A stretch of 64,000 nucleotides of DNA. Origin: Thelonectria olida (lineage: Eukaryota > Ascomycota > Sordariomycetes > Hypocreales > Nectriaceae). Position 1 is the first letter of the stretch. Each line of letters starts with the position of its first letter. This document shows, piece after piece, positions 1 through 10,155 of this stretch. The notes under the pieces are model-generated. The model searched no databases and was not told the DNA's origin. It saw only the letters and a list, made by a program, of their open reading frames with translations. The position numbers and the translations under genes were made by a program. The stretch covers positions 124,001 to 188,000 of the forward strand of contig JAGPYM010000018.1 in the NCBI GenBank assembly GCA_020736575.1, given 5' to 3'.

Positions 1-601
1 GTATAGCATGAAACTCGATAGGTCGGTTATGGGCTTTTGATCCTTGTGAAGCAATCCGGGATTACGGTGCACCTCAATCCCCTGTCAGTACCTATACGTA
101 GATAATAACGAATATTGGCTTACTTAAAGGTGCTTATTTATTCAAGGAAATAGATCGACAGGAGCACGAATCTCTCTTGCCATGAATGACTGAATCACAT
201 GGGGATGCTGCTTTGGCGTAGTGGTTCTCATCGACGAGGAGCGTACCTGGGTTGGGACAGTTAGTGTGTCTATGCAAAATAGAATAGCACACCTCTAACT
301 CCCATGGCTAGCTAGGTATGGGAGGATAGGCTGAGCTCAAGGTGATTGGCTCCTAATTCCATGTCTATGCAAGCGACGATACATACTGTCAACATTCGGG
401 TGGCTAATCCGACAAAGGGAATGTGAAGTACACAAAATCGTTCATAGCTTTCAGGGAATATTCCTTCTGTTATTAGTGTATCCAATGTCACTCAAGCAAA
501 TAGATGATGTAGAAAATCTCGTATGCATTCAACTATTCAACAGCTTCGCCTGCCATGCTCTGCAAAATAGACTGGATAAGCCAGAACCGAAACTATCTAC
601 T
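1..601. other. Intergenic, no gene seen
   Basis: This stretch lies beyond the 3' end of the maltose permease and runs off the window. I see no conserved open frame, tRNA or repeat. The last part is probably the 3' UTR of the permease. Confidence 0.5.
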
Positions 602-2281
602 TTAGATATGCTCAACCGTCACAGCACCGGACTTTTTTTCAGTCTCGAAAGTACTCTCCACACCCAAATCCAACGCGTCGACAGTAGTAGTCTTGAACTT
701 TCGGGCACTAACACCGCGCTCAAACAGAATATCCAGCTCAGCGTATGTGCGACCCTTGGGCTCGGGGAGGCGGAAATATGTCCAGATGGCACAGCAGAAG
801 CAGGTTCCAGCCCAGAAGAATCCAGACTTGGCACCCCAGTTCCAGGCCGAGGGATTGAGCATTCGAGGGGTGATGATGTTGGTGGCAATGCCGACAATGT
901 TGTACATGTTGCGTGCAAGAACGACAGATTTGGTTCGGAGACGGGTCGAGGTCAACTCAGCGACCAAGGAGTAACAGACAGGCCCAACGGTCGAGTCGTA
1001 GGTGAAGGTGTAAACCAGAAGCATGGAGCCAATCGCCCACTGAGCAGCAACGTTGTCACGGCCGGCAAAGGCAGTGCATCCAATGACCAGGAGAAAGAAG
1101 CACATGGCAAGCTGGCCGTAGAGGTAGAGAGTTCGTCGACCAAACCATCCCATCAAGAACCACGAAAAGACTGTGCCGACCGCACCAATAGCGTACTGAC
1201 CAAGAGACATGCTGAAGGAGTTCTCGACGGCCATACCGGCCTGCTGGTAGAAGTAGGTGGAGTATCCCATGAATGTAGCGCCGCAGAGAGTCTGAATCAT
1301 CCAGGTCACACAGACAACCTCGGTTCGTCGAAGACTGACTCCCTTGAAGAGATCAGCATAGGAGGTGCCGGACTGAGACTCCTTCTCCATCTCGTTGGTG
1401 TGTACCATCATCGAAATGGTCTCGTCGGGTTGGAAGGAAACCTCAGTGTTTCGAGCGGTAAGTCGTCGCAGAGACTCCTTGGCATCATCGATTCGGCCGC
1501 GACGAACAAGCCACCAGGGAGACTCGGGAGCAAGCCAAATGCCGATCATGAGCGGAACAGGCCACAACCACTGGAGAGCAAAGGGAATCTTGTAACCCCA
1601 CTTGTCGTCTCGGGTGACCATGCCTCGAAGGACACCGGAAGCGATGAACTGACCCATGACCCAGCAGAGGTTGACATAAGTGGTAAGATAAGCTCGTAGG
1701 TGAGTAGGGCAGACTTCGGCAGCATAGGTAGTCGTAAGGGTCTGGAATACACCCCACGGGATGCCAATGAGAATCTCTCCGATGAGGAGCTGAACCAGGC
1801 TCTCGGAGAAGAAGATGATGAAGATGAAGCCGATGCAGCCCGCCAAGGCACCAATGAGCGTCTTGCGGTATCCGAAGCGGTCTGCGATGATACCGTTGAC
1901 GAAGAGACCGAGAATCTGACCGCAGAGGGTTCCGTTGGACAGGCCGGATTGCCACGCGGCTGTGAGTTGATAGCTTCCATCAGGCTGAAGCTCGCCGAAT
2001 TTCTTTTGAAAGGGAGGATAGGCAAACAGGTTGTTGAGCAAGACTACATCGAAGCCTTCCATGACAATGCAAGTAGACAAGAAGATGGACCAGAGGCAAG
2101 CCTTCTTGTAGAGCTTCAGGGACGCCCACAAGCCCATGTTGTGTTCTTTCTCGGTGGCTGCAGCCGCCTCAAGGGCGACGGAGGGGTCGACATTGACATG
2201 ACTGACCGATACACGGCGAGCCGTGTCATCGGCGTGGTCTGGTGAGAGAGTCATGTTGGCGTTCAGGAGTGTGAGGCTCAA
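602..2281 (-). CDS. MFS alpha-glucoside (maltose) permease
   Basis: A 559-residue plasma-membrane sugar/H+ symporter of the MFS sugar-porter group, most like fungal MAL31/MalP alpha-glucoside permeases. It is intronless. About 12 hydrophobic segments start near residue 60 (IFLSTCIVMEGFDVVLL). Sugar-porter signatures are visible: DRFGYRKT after TM2, PESPWWLVRRGR at the end of the first half, GRRTLYLYG in the second half and a PEPKGRTYAELD-type end (PETKGR in most relatives). The first ATG is used; a second in-frame Met lies nine codons on. It is divergent from a GH13 maltase and close to a Zn2Cys6 gene, which is the classic MAL layout, so maltose and related alpha-glucosides are the likely substrates. 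The family is clear; the exact substrate is inferred from the neighbours. Confidence 0.92.
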   Translation of the reverse strand: MSLTLLNANMTLSPDHADDTARRVSVSHVNVDPSVALEAAAATEKEHNMGLWASLKLYKKACLWSIFLSTCIVMEGFDVVLLNNLFAYPPFQKKFGELQPDGSYQLTAAWQSGLSNGTLCGQILGLFVNGIIADRFGYRKTLIGALAGCIGFIFIIFFSESLVQLLIGEILIGIPWGVFQTLTTTYAAEVCPTHLRAYLTTYVNLCWVMGQFIASGVLRGMVTRDDKWGYKIPFALQWLWPVPLMIGIWLAPESPWWLVRRGRIDDAKESLRRLTARNTEVSFQPDETISMMVHTNEMEKESQSGTSYADLFKGVSLRRTEVVCVTWMIQTLCGATFMGYSTYFYQQAGMAVENSFSMSLGQYAIGAVGTVFSWFLMGWFGRRTLYLYGQLAMCFFLLVIGCTAFAGRDNVAAQWAIGSMLLVYTFTYDSTVGPVCYSLVAELTSTRLRTKSVVLARNMYNIVGIATNIITPRMLNPSAWNWGAKSGFFWAGTCFCCAIWTYFRLPEPKGRTYAELDILFERGVSARKFKTTTVDALDLGVESTFETEKKSGAVTVEHI

Positions 2282-3009
2282 AATTGAAGATGAGGATGGG
2301 GTGCAGGAAGAGAGGAATGAGGAATTGATCTCCAGGACTCTGTGAGCTGAAGCCTGCGGATCTCATGAAGAGAAGGTATGACTTGAGGTGCAGCAACGAT
2401 GCATTATATAGTCATGTCGTCGAGATGAGGTCTTATGAGGAACGAAGTTGAGAGTAGCTCAGGAGACAAGTTCTCGAGCTGCAACAAGGTTTGAGACCAA
2501 GGAAATGGCCACCCGTCCCCAGGCCATAGCTCGAGGGTTGATGGACTAGCCGGATTTGTACGACCGTGTCGGATGTCGCGAGACCAAGTGAACGTGCGTG
2601 GCCGCGTAGCGCTGGAAAGCCGCCCATTGTCGGTTGATGAGGGGTCAATTGATGATGCTGATTCGATCGAAAGGGGATGGCATCTAGGCCCTTCGATGTC
2701 AGTTTTGTCGGCCCGGTATTCAATTCCTGGGGTTCGTCGAATTCCCGTCGAGTTCGCATTGGCTGCTCCGGATCTTGGCCCTGGCTGCATCATGGACGCC
2801 CCATGTTTGGGCTGGTCATTTGGTGTAGTTTCCATCGAGTAGGCCCGAACCCCAACCAAGCCAACCCTTTCCATCGCGTGGGCCAAATTGGCGGGTGATC
2901 ATCCCCCCAAGTCGGAGCTTCTCGGCCAGGGCTAACTCGAGCCTCTCAGCTTCCCCATGGGGCTTCGTCGAAAGGTGGTGGATCTGGGGAAATCATCAAT
3001 AGCCTCTTT

Positions 3010-3020
3010 GTCGGTCCGAC
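3010..3020. promoter_or_regulatory. Palindromic operator candidate GTCGGTCCGAC, copy 1
   Basis: An exact 11-bp palindrome around one central T. The CGG and CCG triplets with a 1-bp gap have the form bound by dimeric Zn2Cys6 proteins. It is identical to the copies at 3446 and 3561. Confidence 0.55.
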
Positions 3021-3408
3021 AGAAGCCCAGGTGTACGTACTTTGCAATGTTTCTTAATCTCAACGATCGATGTGAGGTGAGCCCGGCAACATGAGTGACA
3101 TGCATGTCCACCACCACCACTTCGTACCCCTGTTTGAATTTGCGGGGCTCGCTAAGTTGTTGCGGTGCTGTGTCACGAACCATCCAAGGATCTGATTCAA
3201 CAAGGCAAGGAGATCTCCTGTTGCATGTCTTTGATGAGCTCGTGGGCAGATCATCGAGTGCTCTACGGGCAAACACCCTCTCCGGTGTAACCCGACAAAT
3301 ACCGTGAGTGTTGCAGACCAAGTTCCGTGATGTCATGCCATTGGACAATTCGTGTCACTCATGAATTCCTCTGCCGTTGTGGCGTTGTTTGAGCTCGCCC
3401 CAACTGTC

Positions 3409-3571
3409 TCGGTCCGATGTTTGTCCAATCTTAAGCTGAGACATTGTCGGTCCGACTGCGATTCAATCGCCAACTCCGCTAGCTCCTGTTCCCCAACGAA
3501 ACCGGTGTGGGAGCTGGACGAATGTGCATGAGATGGAGTGCTTGGAGAGGGGTAAACAGTGTCGGTCCGAC
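3409..3571. promoter_or_regulatory. Cluster of three CGG-T-CCG palindromes
   Basis: Full GTCGGTCCGAC copies sit at 3446-3456 and 3561-3571, and a 9-bp core TCGGTCCGA at 3409-3417. All have T in the centre on the plus strand. They lie 280-440 bp upstream of the maltase ATG. Together with the copy at 3010, this density is far above chance for an 11-mer. The obvious candidate binder is the Zn2Cys6 protein encoded at 6376. Confidence 0.6.
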
Positions 3572-3599
3572 GAGATGGGTGCCAACTCAGAGGAAATGC

Positions 3600-3627
3600 C
3601 TCCACCCCCGGATTCTCGCATCTGGGG
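3600..3627. promoter_or_regulatory. CreA/Cre1-like site cluster
   Basis: Three matches to the CreA consensus SYGGRG (either strand) fall within 28 bp: CTCCAC at 3600, CCCCGG at 3606 and CTGGGG at 3622. Paired close sites are typical of CreA-repressed sugar promoters. This is a consensus match only. Confidence 0.4.
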
Positions 3628-3850
3628 ATTTAAAGGAATCTCCCAACTTTCTGGCCTGGTCGATTGAGCCAATTCCAACTACTTTCAAACCAGAACGGAC
3701 CCCATCCGTCCTCGTCTCACTTGCCCTTTCTTCTCTTCCTTTATTTTTACCTTTGACGCCGTAGAGAGGACTTGCTCCTTTTCGACGTTACACATCTTTT
3801 CGACTTGCTTCCGTTTCATCCTCTATCCTTTCTTTCCCCTTCATCACAAA

Positions 3851-5653
3851 ATGACTGTCACCGGCCGTACCAGACAGTGGTGGAAGCATGCCGTGGTCTA
3901 CCAGATTTATCCCGCATCTTTCTGTGATTCCAACGGAGATGGTGTTGGTGATATCCCAGGCATCACGTCCAAGCTAGACTACCTGTCCAGCCTAGGCGTT
4001 GATGTTATTTGGATCTGCCCCATGTACGACAGTCCTCAAGTTGACATGGGCTATGATATTGCCAATTATGAGGACGTCTATGCGCCCTATGGCACCCTTC
4101 AAGACATGGAAACACTCATCCGAGAGGCCCATGCTCGAAACCTCCGAGTCATGTTGGACCTGGTTATCAACCACACTTCCGACAAGCATGCCTGGTTCCA
4201 GGAATCTCGCTCTAGCAAGACCAACCCAAAGAGAGACTGGTATATTTGGCGGCCAGCCAAGTACTCTCCCAACGGCGAGCGATTGCCTCCCAATAACTGG
4301 CGTTCTAACTTTGGTGGCGGCAGTGTATGGGAATGGGATGAGGAGACTGGCGAGTATTATCTTCATCTCTTCGCCAACGAACAGCCCGATCTCAACTGGG
4401 AGAACCCTGAAACCCGCAAAGCCATCTATGCTTCGTCCATGGAGTTCTGGCTCGAGCGTGGTGTCGATGGCTTCCGAGTCGACACTGTCAACATGTATAG
4501 TAAGCCTGTCGACTTTCCAGATGCACCCATCATAGACCCAAAGGCGACATATCAGCCAGCTGGGTTGCTTTATTGCAACGGACCACGTATGCATGAGTTC
4601 CTGTCAGAGATGAACGCAATCCTGGCTAAATACGGAGCCATCACTGTTGGTGAACTTCCCTGCACCCCCGACATGGCCCGAGTCCTGCGCTATGTGAGCG
4701 CCGAAGCCAGGCAGCTTGACATGGTGTTTCAATTTGATGTAGTCGATGTCGGCTTCGGTCGTACTCACAAGTATGAGACCACCTTCAAGAACTATACCCT
4801 CCGCGATTTGAAGGATGCGATTGGCAGAACGCAAGGCATCATCCACGGCACCGATGCATGGACTACCGTGTTCATGGAAAACCATGACCAAGCACGCTCC
4901 GTCTCAAGATTTACAGATGACCGGCCTGAGTTCAGAGTTGTGGGCGCAAAAATGCTAGCATTGATGCAAGCATGCCTCAGCGGAACGCAATACATCTATG
5001 AGGGGCAGGAAATCGGAACCATCAACGCCCCGAAAGAAACATATCCTCTCGAAAACTATCTCGACATTGACTCTTACCTCTTTGTCAAGATGGTGAAAGA
5101 AAAATACGGAAACAACAAGGAGGAGCTTGACAAAGCCTTCACTGCTCTGCAACACCTGGCCCGGGACCATGCCCGCATCCCTATGGCGTGGAATGGCAAG
5201 GCCAAGTATGGAGGCTTCTCGGAGGAGGCTGAAAAGGCAGGCAAGGAGGTTAAGGAGTCCTGGATGAAGCCGCATCCCTTGGCCCATGAGATCAATGTCG
5301 CAGATCAATTGGACGACCCGTCGAGTGTTCTGGCTTTCTGGCGTAAGGCGTTGAGATTCCGTCGTGAACACTCGGATCTCCTCGTCTACGGCGACTACCG
5401 AGCTCTCCAGCTTGACAATCCCAACACACACATTTTCGTCAAGGAGGCCCATCCAGACGACAAGATCAAGGCCGTGGTTGTTCTCAATTTCACATCGGGA
5501 GAGACGGAATGGACACAGCCCAGTGCACAAGAGCTAGGGTTCGTATCATCTGGGGACCCGAGGTTCGTTCCAGTGTGGTCCAACTATGAAGGAAAAGACA
5601 AAGGCAAGACACTGGCGCCATATGAAGGACGAGTATACTTGGTTGATATCTAG
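3851..5653 (+). CDS. GH13 alpha-glucosidase (maltase), intracellular
   Basis: A 600-residue intronless GH13 enzyme that hydrolyses maltose and short alpha-1,4-glucosides. The core is complete: QIYPASFCDSNGDGVGD near residue 18, region I DLVINHTS (103-110), region II GFRVDT with nucleophile D211, region III GELP with acid/base E268, and region IV ENHDQ with D346. The residue after the nucleophile is Thr212, as in yeast maltases; isomaltases have Val there, so maltose specificity is favoured. There is no signal peptide, so it should be cytosolic and act on sugar brought in by the divergent permease. Length and ends match the MAL32/MalT group. Confidence 0.95.
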   Translation: MTVTGRTRQWWKHAVVYQIYPASFCDSNGDGVGDIPGITSKLDYLSSLGVDVIWICPMYDSPQVDMGYDIANYEDVYAPYGTLQDMETLIREAHARNLRVMLDLVINHTSDKHAWFQESRSSKTNPKRDWYIWRPAKYSPNGERLPPNNWRSNFGGGSVWEWDEETGEYYLHLFANEQPDLNWENPETRKAIYASSMEFWLERGVDGFRVDTVNMYSKPVDFPDAPIIDPKATYQPAGLLYCNGPRMHEFLSEMNAILAKYGAITVGELPCTPDMARVLRYVSAEARQLDMVFQFDVVDVGFGRTHKYETTFKNYTLRDLKDAIGRTQGIIHGTDAWTTVFMENHDQARSVSRFTDDRPEFRVVGAKMLALMQACLSGTQYIYEGQEIGTINAPKETYPLENYLDIDSYLFVKMVKEKYGNNKEELDKAFTALQHLARDHARIPMAWNGKAKYGGFSEEAEKAGKEVKESWMKPHPLAHEINVADQLDDPSSVLAFWRKALRFRREHSDLLVYGDYRALQLDNPNTHIFVKEAHPDDKIKAVVVLNFTSGETEWTQPSAQELGFVSSGDPRFVPVWSNYEGKDKGKTLAPYEGRVYLVDI

Positions 5654-6375
5654 ACCTTATAGACTTGGTTGGGTTATGCCATGCGGTGACGATCGATATG
5701 AAATGGGCTGAAATGGGCCTGGCAACACTTGATGATCTCGAGTTGTCACACTATGGAAAGAAATGGAATAATGAGAGGGATAAGTTGGGGTGGATAAATT
5801 GTTAATAGAATTAGAATGATAACACCGTTTCCATTTCAACCATAGTTGTAGCCCTGTGTTTAGTACCCAACCAGACCTTGTAGTCGGACTTTAAATGCTT
5901 ACTTATAGAATTTGTTTATTTCATGTTAGTTTTAACTTCTCCATTTTATCTTAGGTATTTTATGTTTATTATCTACTTCCACCTGGATGTATGTATATAC
6001 GGTGCCCGCTTCATGCATGTGATGGGAGCACCGGGGAGACTACCCTAGAGCCGGACGACTTTTTGAGATGCAGCTCTGACCAAACTTGGCCTAGTCGTCG
6101 GCGCTTCTGATGTTCCCGATTGGCTGCTCCATCAGTTCTCCTCCTCCATCATCACCACAGCCGCAGACACTTCTCCGCCTTTGTGCCTTTGAATCCCACT
6201 TTTTATCCCAATATTTTCCCATTCCCCGAGTGAACGCTTCATTTCTGGGAGGACAAACCGTTGTCGTGATATGGATGCATCGTTTCCGATGACCTGGTAA
6301 GTGATCGCTGTCTTGGTGTGCTGGGCAACGCGTGCTCGTTCTTCCTCCTCACGCCACCAGAGTTCCATTGTCCGG
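5654..6375. other. Intergenic region before the Zn2Cys6 gene
   Basis: It contains the maltase 3' region (A+T-rich, 5800-6000) and the promoter of the regulator. I found no copy of the GTCGGTCCGAC palindrome here. An open frame entering the regulator from 6301 begins at GTG and is not used. Confidence 0.5.
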
Positions 6376-7959
6376 ATGACTGCCCGAGCAACACGCGCCT
6401 GCGATGGGTGTAGGTTCCGGAAAGTTCGCTGCAATGGCGTCCAGCCTTGCTCCCAATGCGAACATCTCAACTTGAAATGTGACTTCTCGCCCGCTCCAAC
6501 TAAGCGCAAGCCTGCGGTGCGAGGCCGGCTGGTTGCCCAGCTGCGCGACAAGGCCAGGTCCTCGTCTTCGACGCCCTTGGCACCTGCGCCGGCTCCCACC
6601 TCCATCGCTGGCATTGTGAACCAAGACGACCCGAGCCATGGCGCCAGTCACCGATCGGCGTCTGTCGCGTCTTCGGGCAGTGCCGATTACACGAAAGACT
6701 TCTTCCTGGGTTTGGTCCCAGAATTTGAAACCGTCGTCTACCCAGTGAACCCTATTATTTCACCAGACGAGATGCGAGTTGCTATTCAAAACATGCATCA
6801 AAGCCACGAGGACGCCGCTCTAGTCTATGCTTTCGCAGCAGTGACTATCAACTTGGCTCGCACGTCGTGGACCTTGCATGGGGACATTTCCGCTCAAATA
6901 ACCGAGCTCGTCCGTCACAGCCTTGCATCACATCGTCAGGCAGACGTTGCCGAGCCGGCCAATGATGGAACGCTGAGCGAGCTCAAAATCTCCGTCAAGC
7001 GCGCGTTGACATGCGTATTCCTTGAGATATGCCAGATGGCCTTCAAGCGCCTCGACCGCAGTTTCATCATTTTGCGAGAAGCCATCTCCATGCTGCAAAC
7101 CCTGGACCTCCACCTTAACAGCGCCGACGGAATGACCGACAAGAGGGAAATCTGTCGTTTCCAAAGGCTGTACTGGGAGGCCTTCATTCACGAAAGGTTC
7201 ACGAACATATTGGGTGGCCATCCTTGCATCCTACCGCCTCTCAACACGGGACTGCCATTCCCAGATCCCAGCATCCCGCCTCACGTGGATCTCGGCTGGA
7301 CTCGCCTCATTGAGTTATTTCTCATCATGGACGATGTTTTTCTTTCCCATTGGAAAGCTCAGCAAGACCCCAATTGCCAAGTCACCAATATGACGGCTCA
7401 ATGGATCGAAAGCAAGCAAGCACAGCTGGATCAGGATGAAGTCGACGCCGCCGAAGCGGAGCGGAAACTGAGCGCAAGTGGTCAGGGAAGTCTCACGGAG
7501 CTCCAACTCGCCGATATTTTTATTACGAGACTCTGGTTACGCACCCTGGTGTGGCAGCTGGCACTCTCACAAGGACTGCTTCGATCTGCGCCACCCCGAG
7601 ATACTCATCAAGGACTCTCACTGCACTTTCCTGCTGCACGACTGTCAATACAGCTTCGCAGTCTTGTTAGCCGTTTAGGAAGCGTTGCATCTATTAGCAC
7701 ACACGGCAGCGGAATTCTCCAGAAGCTGTTCGAAATCACGAGCACCATTGCCGACGTGTTGGCACTGCCTCAAGGGGCTGGCCAAAGCCAAGAGGAAGCC
7801 AAAGCTAGGATGGAGGACTTCATATTTTTGGTCAAGTTTTTGTTTAGTCTTGAACGAATTCAGAAGAAACAGAGAGATTATGTCAGGGAGAAGCTGGAAG
7901 TCTTGCAGTCCATGTACACGGTGGTGAGCTTTGACGAGTTGACGGGGAGTCCTATCTGA
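6376..7959 (+). CDS. Zn2Cys6 transcription factor of the maltose cluster
   Basis: A 527-residue single-exon regulator. The binuclear cluster sits at the extreme N-terminus: Cys 9, 12, 19, 25, 28 and 35 (CX2CX6CX5CX2CX6C), followed by a basic linker. The rest resembles the fungal-specific regulatory region (middle homology region), with RFQRLYWEAFIHERF near residue 260. The start is the ATG directly before the cluster; the frame is open for 25 more codons upstream but only from a GTG. Next to a maltose permease and a maltase it is the likely pathway activator, comparable in role to yeast MAL-activators. Function is inferred from position; the family is certain. It may bind the CGG-T-CCG palindromes at 3010-3571. 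Confidence 0.88.
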   Translation: MTARATRACDGCRFRKVRCNGVQPCSQCEHLNLKCDFSPAPTKRKPAVRGRLVAQLRDKARSSSSTPLAPAPAPTSIAGIVNQDDPSHGASHRSASVASSGSADYTKDFFLGLVPEFETVVYPVNPIISPDEMRVAIQNMHQSHEDAALVYAFAAVTINLARTSWTLHGDISAQITELVRHSLASHRQADVAEPANDGTLSELKISVKRALTCVFLEICQMAFKRLDRSFIILREAISMLQTLDLHLNSADGMTDKREICRFQRLYWEAFIHERFTNILGGHPCILPPLNTGLPFPDPSIPPHVDLGWTRLIELFLIMDDVFLSHWKAQQDPNCQVTNMTAQWIESKQAQLDQDEVDAAEAERKLSASGQGSLTELQLADIFITRLWLRTLVWQLALSQGLLRSAPPRDTHQGLSLHFPAARLSIQLRSLVSRLGSVASISTHGSGILQKLFEITSTIADVLALPQGAGQSQEEAKARMEDFIFLVKFLFSLERIQKKQRDYVREKLEVLQSMYTVVSFDELTGSPI

Positions 7960-8434
7960 GAACTGAAGGGGTTGCCCTATTGGAGACACAGTACAATGTG
8001 AGATAGTTTCGCATGGGAACGCTCTCGAGTTTGAATTCCGATACATAGGCATTGGTTTTCACCCGAGGAGCTCGTGAATAAGATTGTGTTGACAAAGTTA
8101 AGATGGTACGTTTACTACTGGGTCAAATATAATCAACATGCATGGTTGCGTATCCGCATACTTGGGCGACTTACCAGCCACCTCAATGCGTTTGAAGGTC
8201 CCTGCCAGCGGCCACATCGGCAATGTCGACTTCGACCGCAGTACACCCAAATTGCCGCGTCATTTCGGTGACATCGTCTTCACCATATTAATGGAGTTCT
8301 TGACAGCATATGCGTACATCATTCAGTCGCAGTTAGCCAATATGATGCGTATTGGCTGGCGCACGTACCGATAATCCACACCGACCCAGCCGGAATATCA
8401 TGAATGCAATGGAGATCAACAGGGCAACGGTACG

Positions 8435-8475
8435 TGACGTAGGTACGGTACCACGTCAGGTCAGAACCTACGTCA
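8435..8475. promoter_or_regulatory. Inverted repeat of bZIP-type TGACGT sites
   Basis: TGACGTAGGT at 8435-8444 and its exact reverse complement ACCTACGTCA at 8466-8475 flank a third ACGTCA at 8453-8458. TGACGT is the half-site of CRE/ATF-type bZIP factors. The group lies about 460 bp before the start codon of the secreted protein. Confidence 0.45.
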
Positions 8476-8807
8476 TGTTCTTTGGCCCTTTTACGCCATA
8501 TGACTTCCAAGCCCCGTTATGATGCGCGTTGCCCATCCATTTCCGCGACCGCTTTCATGGCCCGGGATAATCGGCATTTGCACAACTAATCGTGCATAGC
8601 GCTACTCATTATCCCCGGGGTGATCACCCGTCGTATCTAAAAACAGCAAACCAACCAAGACTACATTGTCAGATTTTGAGGCGGCACAAGCGTTGGAGGG
8701 GAAAAGTGCTTCGTATTCAGCGGCACACAGGAATCTTTGGTTACCTAGGTCGGTATTGTGGCAAAAAGAATAAAGCCACAAGCGTGGAAACATTGCTGCA
8801 TTGGGGG

Positions 8808-8815
8808 TATATAAA
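8808..8815 (+). promoter_or_regulatory. TATA box
   Basis: TATATAAA, 112 bp upstream of the ATG of the secreted protein. A canonical TATA box suggests a strongly inducible promoter. Confidence 0.6.
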
Positions 8816-8926
8816 GCCGTGCCATCTTGGCATTCACTCGAACAATCTCGAACCATTCGACATCAATCACAGATTCATCGATCAGGCAGCAAACAATTTA
8901 CCTTCACCTTCTCCACAACCTTCAAA

Positions 8927-9323
8927 ATGCAATTTAGCACCATCTTCGTTTCTGCCGCTGCCCTCTTCATCAGCGCCTCCGCCTCCCCCGTCGCCAGGGA
9001 GACACATATCTCCGACTTCCGACTGTTCGGGGAACCCGGATGCTCAGCGCAGAACGAAGGAGTCTGGACAGTTCTCAATACTGACCTGGACAAATGCACA
9101 GGCTTCAACGGAGAGGTCGTCAAGTCTGTTACTTTGACAGATATCAACAAGGGATGCAAATGTAAGCCTCACTCGGGTATGACATTGTCCTGATCGAGCC
9201 AACTAACATGTGACAGTCTGGGTGTACTCCGACGCCAAGTGCTCCAAGGGAAAGACTCGGGCTCTCACCGGGGAGTGTACCAATGCTGGTAACGAGTGGA
9301 AGAGCTGGAAGATGAAGTGCTAG
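8927..9323 (+). CDS. Small secreted cysteine-rich protein
   Basis: Two exons (8927-9161 and 9217-9323) joined over a 55-nt intron with a GTAAGC donor, CTAAC branch point and CAG acceptor give a 113-residue protein. The first 19-20 residues form a signal peptide (FVSAAALFISASA). The mature part of about 93 residues has six cysteines, enough for three disulfides, and ends on Cys. It is rich in Lys, Gly and Trp near the end (EWKSWKMKC). I recognise no family. Size, secretion and an even cysteine count resemble fungal effector-like or antimicrobial-type proteins, but nothing here proves either role. The ATG was chosen because it opens directly into the signal peptide; upstream in-frame codons lack ATG. 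Confidence 0.8.
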
Positions 9324-10155
9324 ATGTCAAGCTGAAATAGCTATCGCCTACAAAGCCCAACACGGAAAGATTGGTTTGGAGGAATGGAGTTTCTTAACGA
9401 CTATTATGTTTAATGAGAATTAGAGATTTTAATAAGAGTACATTTATCACAGGAACCACACGCTCGCAGTGTGCGGAAAAAGATTATGACCTAAGTCTAT
9501 GTTTACTCAACGTTGAGAGCAAGAGAACAATGCAAGTATACATCAGTTCGCTTACGGAATAACTAGTTGTGTCTGTCTCAGGTGATGAACCAGGACTGGC
9601 AACTAAGATAATGGACTGATAGTAGTAAACCAAGGATCTGGACTAACAACAAAGGCTGATTGTCATACATCATTACAACATGCCCGTCCAGGTTTGGGAT
9701 AGAAACTAACGTACTGGTGCTATAGTTAAATTAACGATACCTTGTGTCAATGAGTTGGATGGCAAAGGACAAGTTGTTTCAATGAGAAATTCGGGCCAGG
9801 CCCTTGGTGCGGTCACGACAGGTGCAAGAATGAGCCAACTGTCGGCATTTACTACATTCCGAGGCTGTCACGTGAGCGGAACCTGGACGCGGCCGAAGGA
9901 GATCTCGGCCCCGAAATTTGGAGGGACCCGGAGCTTATAACAGCCCGAAGGCTGCTCGGAATGAGAACCCTCACGAAATCTATCCTCAAGACTTTCCAAC
10001 TGTGGTAAAGATTCAACAATTATTCAGAGTCCTCGGATGATAGACCTCTCCTTTCCATCTGCCTCGTGTCACTTTGTGCAGGGCATGGCGCAACTTGCCC
10101 TAGAAACCTGTCACTACTCGTCTCTTCTACACATTGAGCCACCGAACCTGGAACC
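9324..10155. other. Intergenic, promoter of second Zn2Cys6 gene
   Basis: A perfect E-box palindrome TCACGTGA (Cbf1/bHLH type) is at 9868-9875, and a TTATAA element is near 9935. No coding frame is convincing. Confidence 0.5.

Larger units (their letters stand above)
2282..3850. promoter_or_regulatory. Shared divergent promoter of permease and maltase
   Basis: A 1.57-kb region between two divergent start codons with no convincing gene. It carries four copies of a palindromic CGG-N-CCG element and a tight group of CreA-like matches near 3600, listed separately. Further single CTGGGG matches are at 2727 and 2984. The last 150 bases before the maltase ATG are pyrimidine-rich, as in many fungal core promoters. 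Both genes probably respond to the same regulator. Confidence 0.7.
7960..8926. other. Intergenic, promoter of the small secreted protein
   Basis: It holds a TATA box and a group of three TGACGT sites (listed separately). No coding frame here is convincing. Confidence 0.6.

Noticed and set aside
476..1699. 407-codon plus-strand open frame opposite the maltose permease
   Set aside because: It lies antisense to a clear MFS coding sequence, has no hydrophobic or domain pattern, and reflects the codon structure of the real gene.
6301..6375. 25-codon N-terminal extension of the maltose-cluster regulator
   Set aside because: It begins at GTG, has no ATG, and places odd sequence before a zinc cluster that normally lies close to the start in this protein type.
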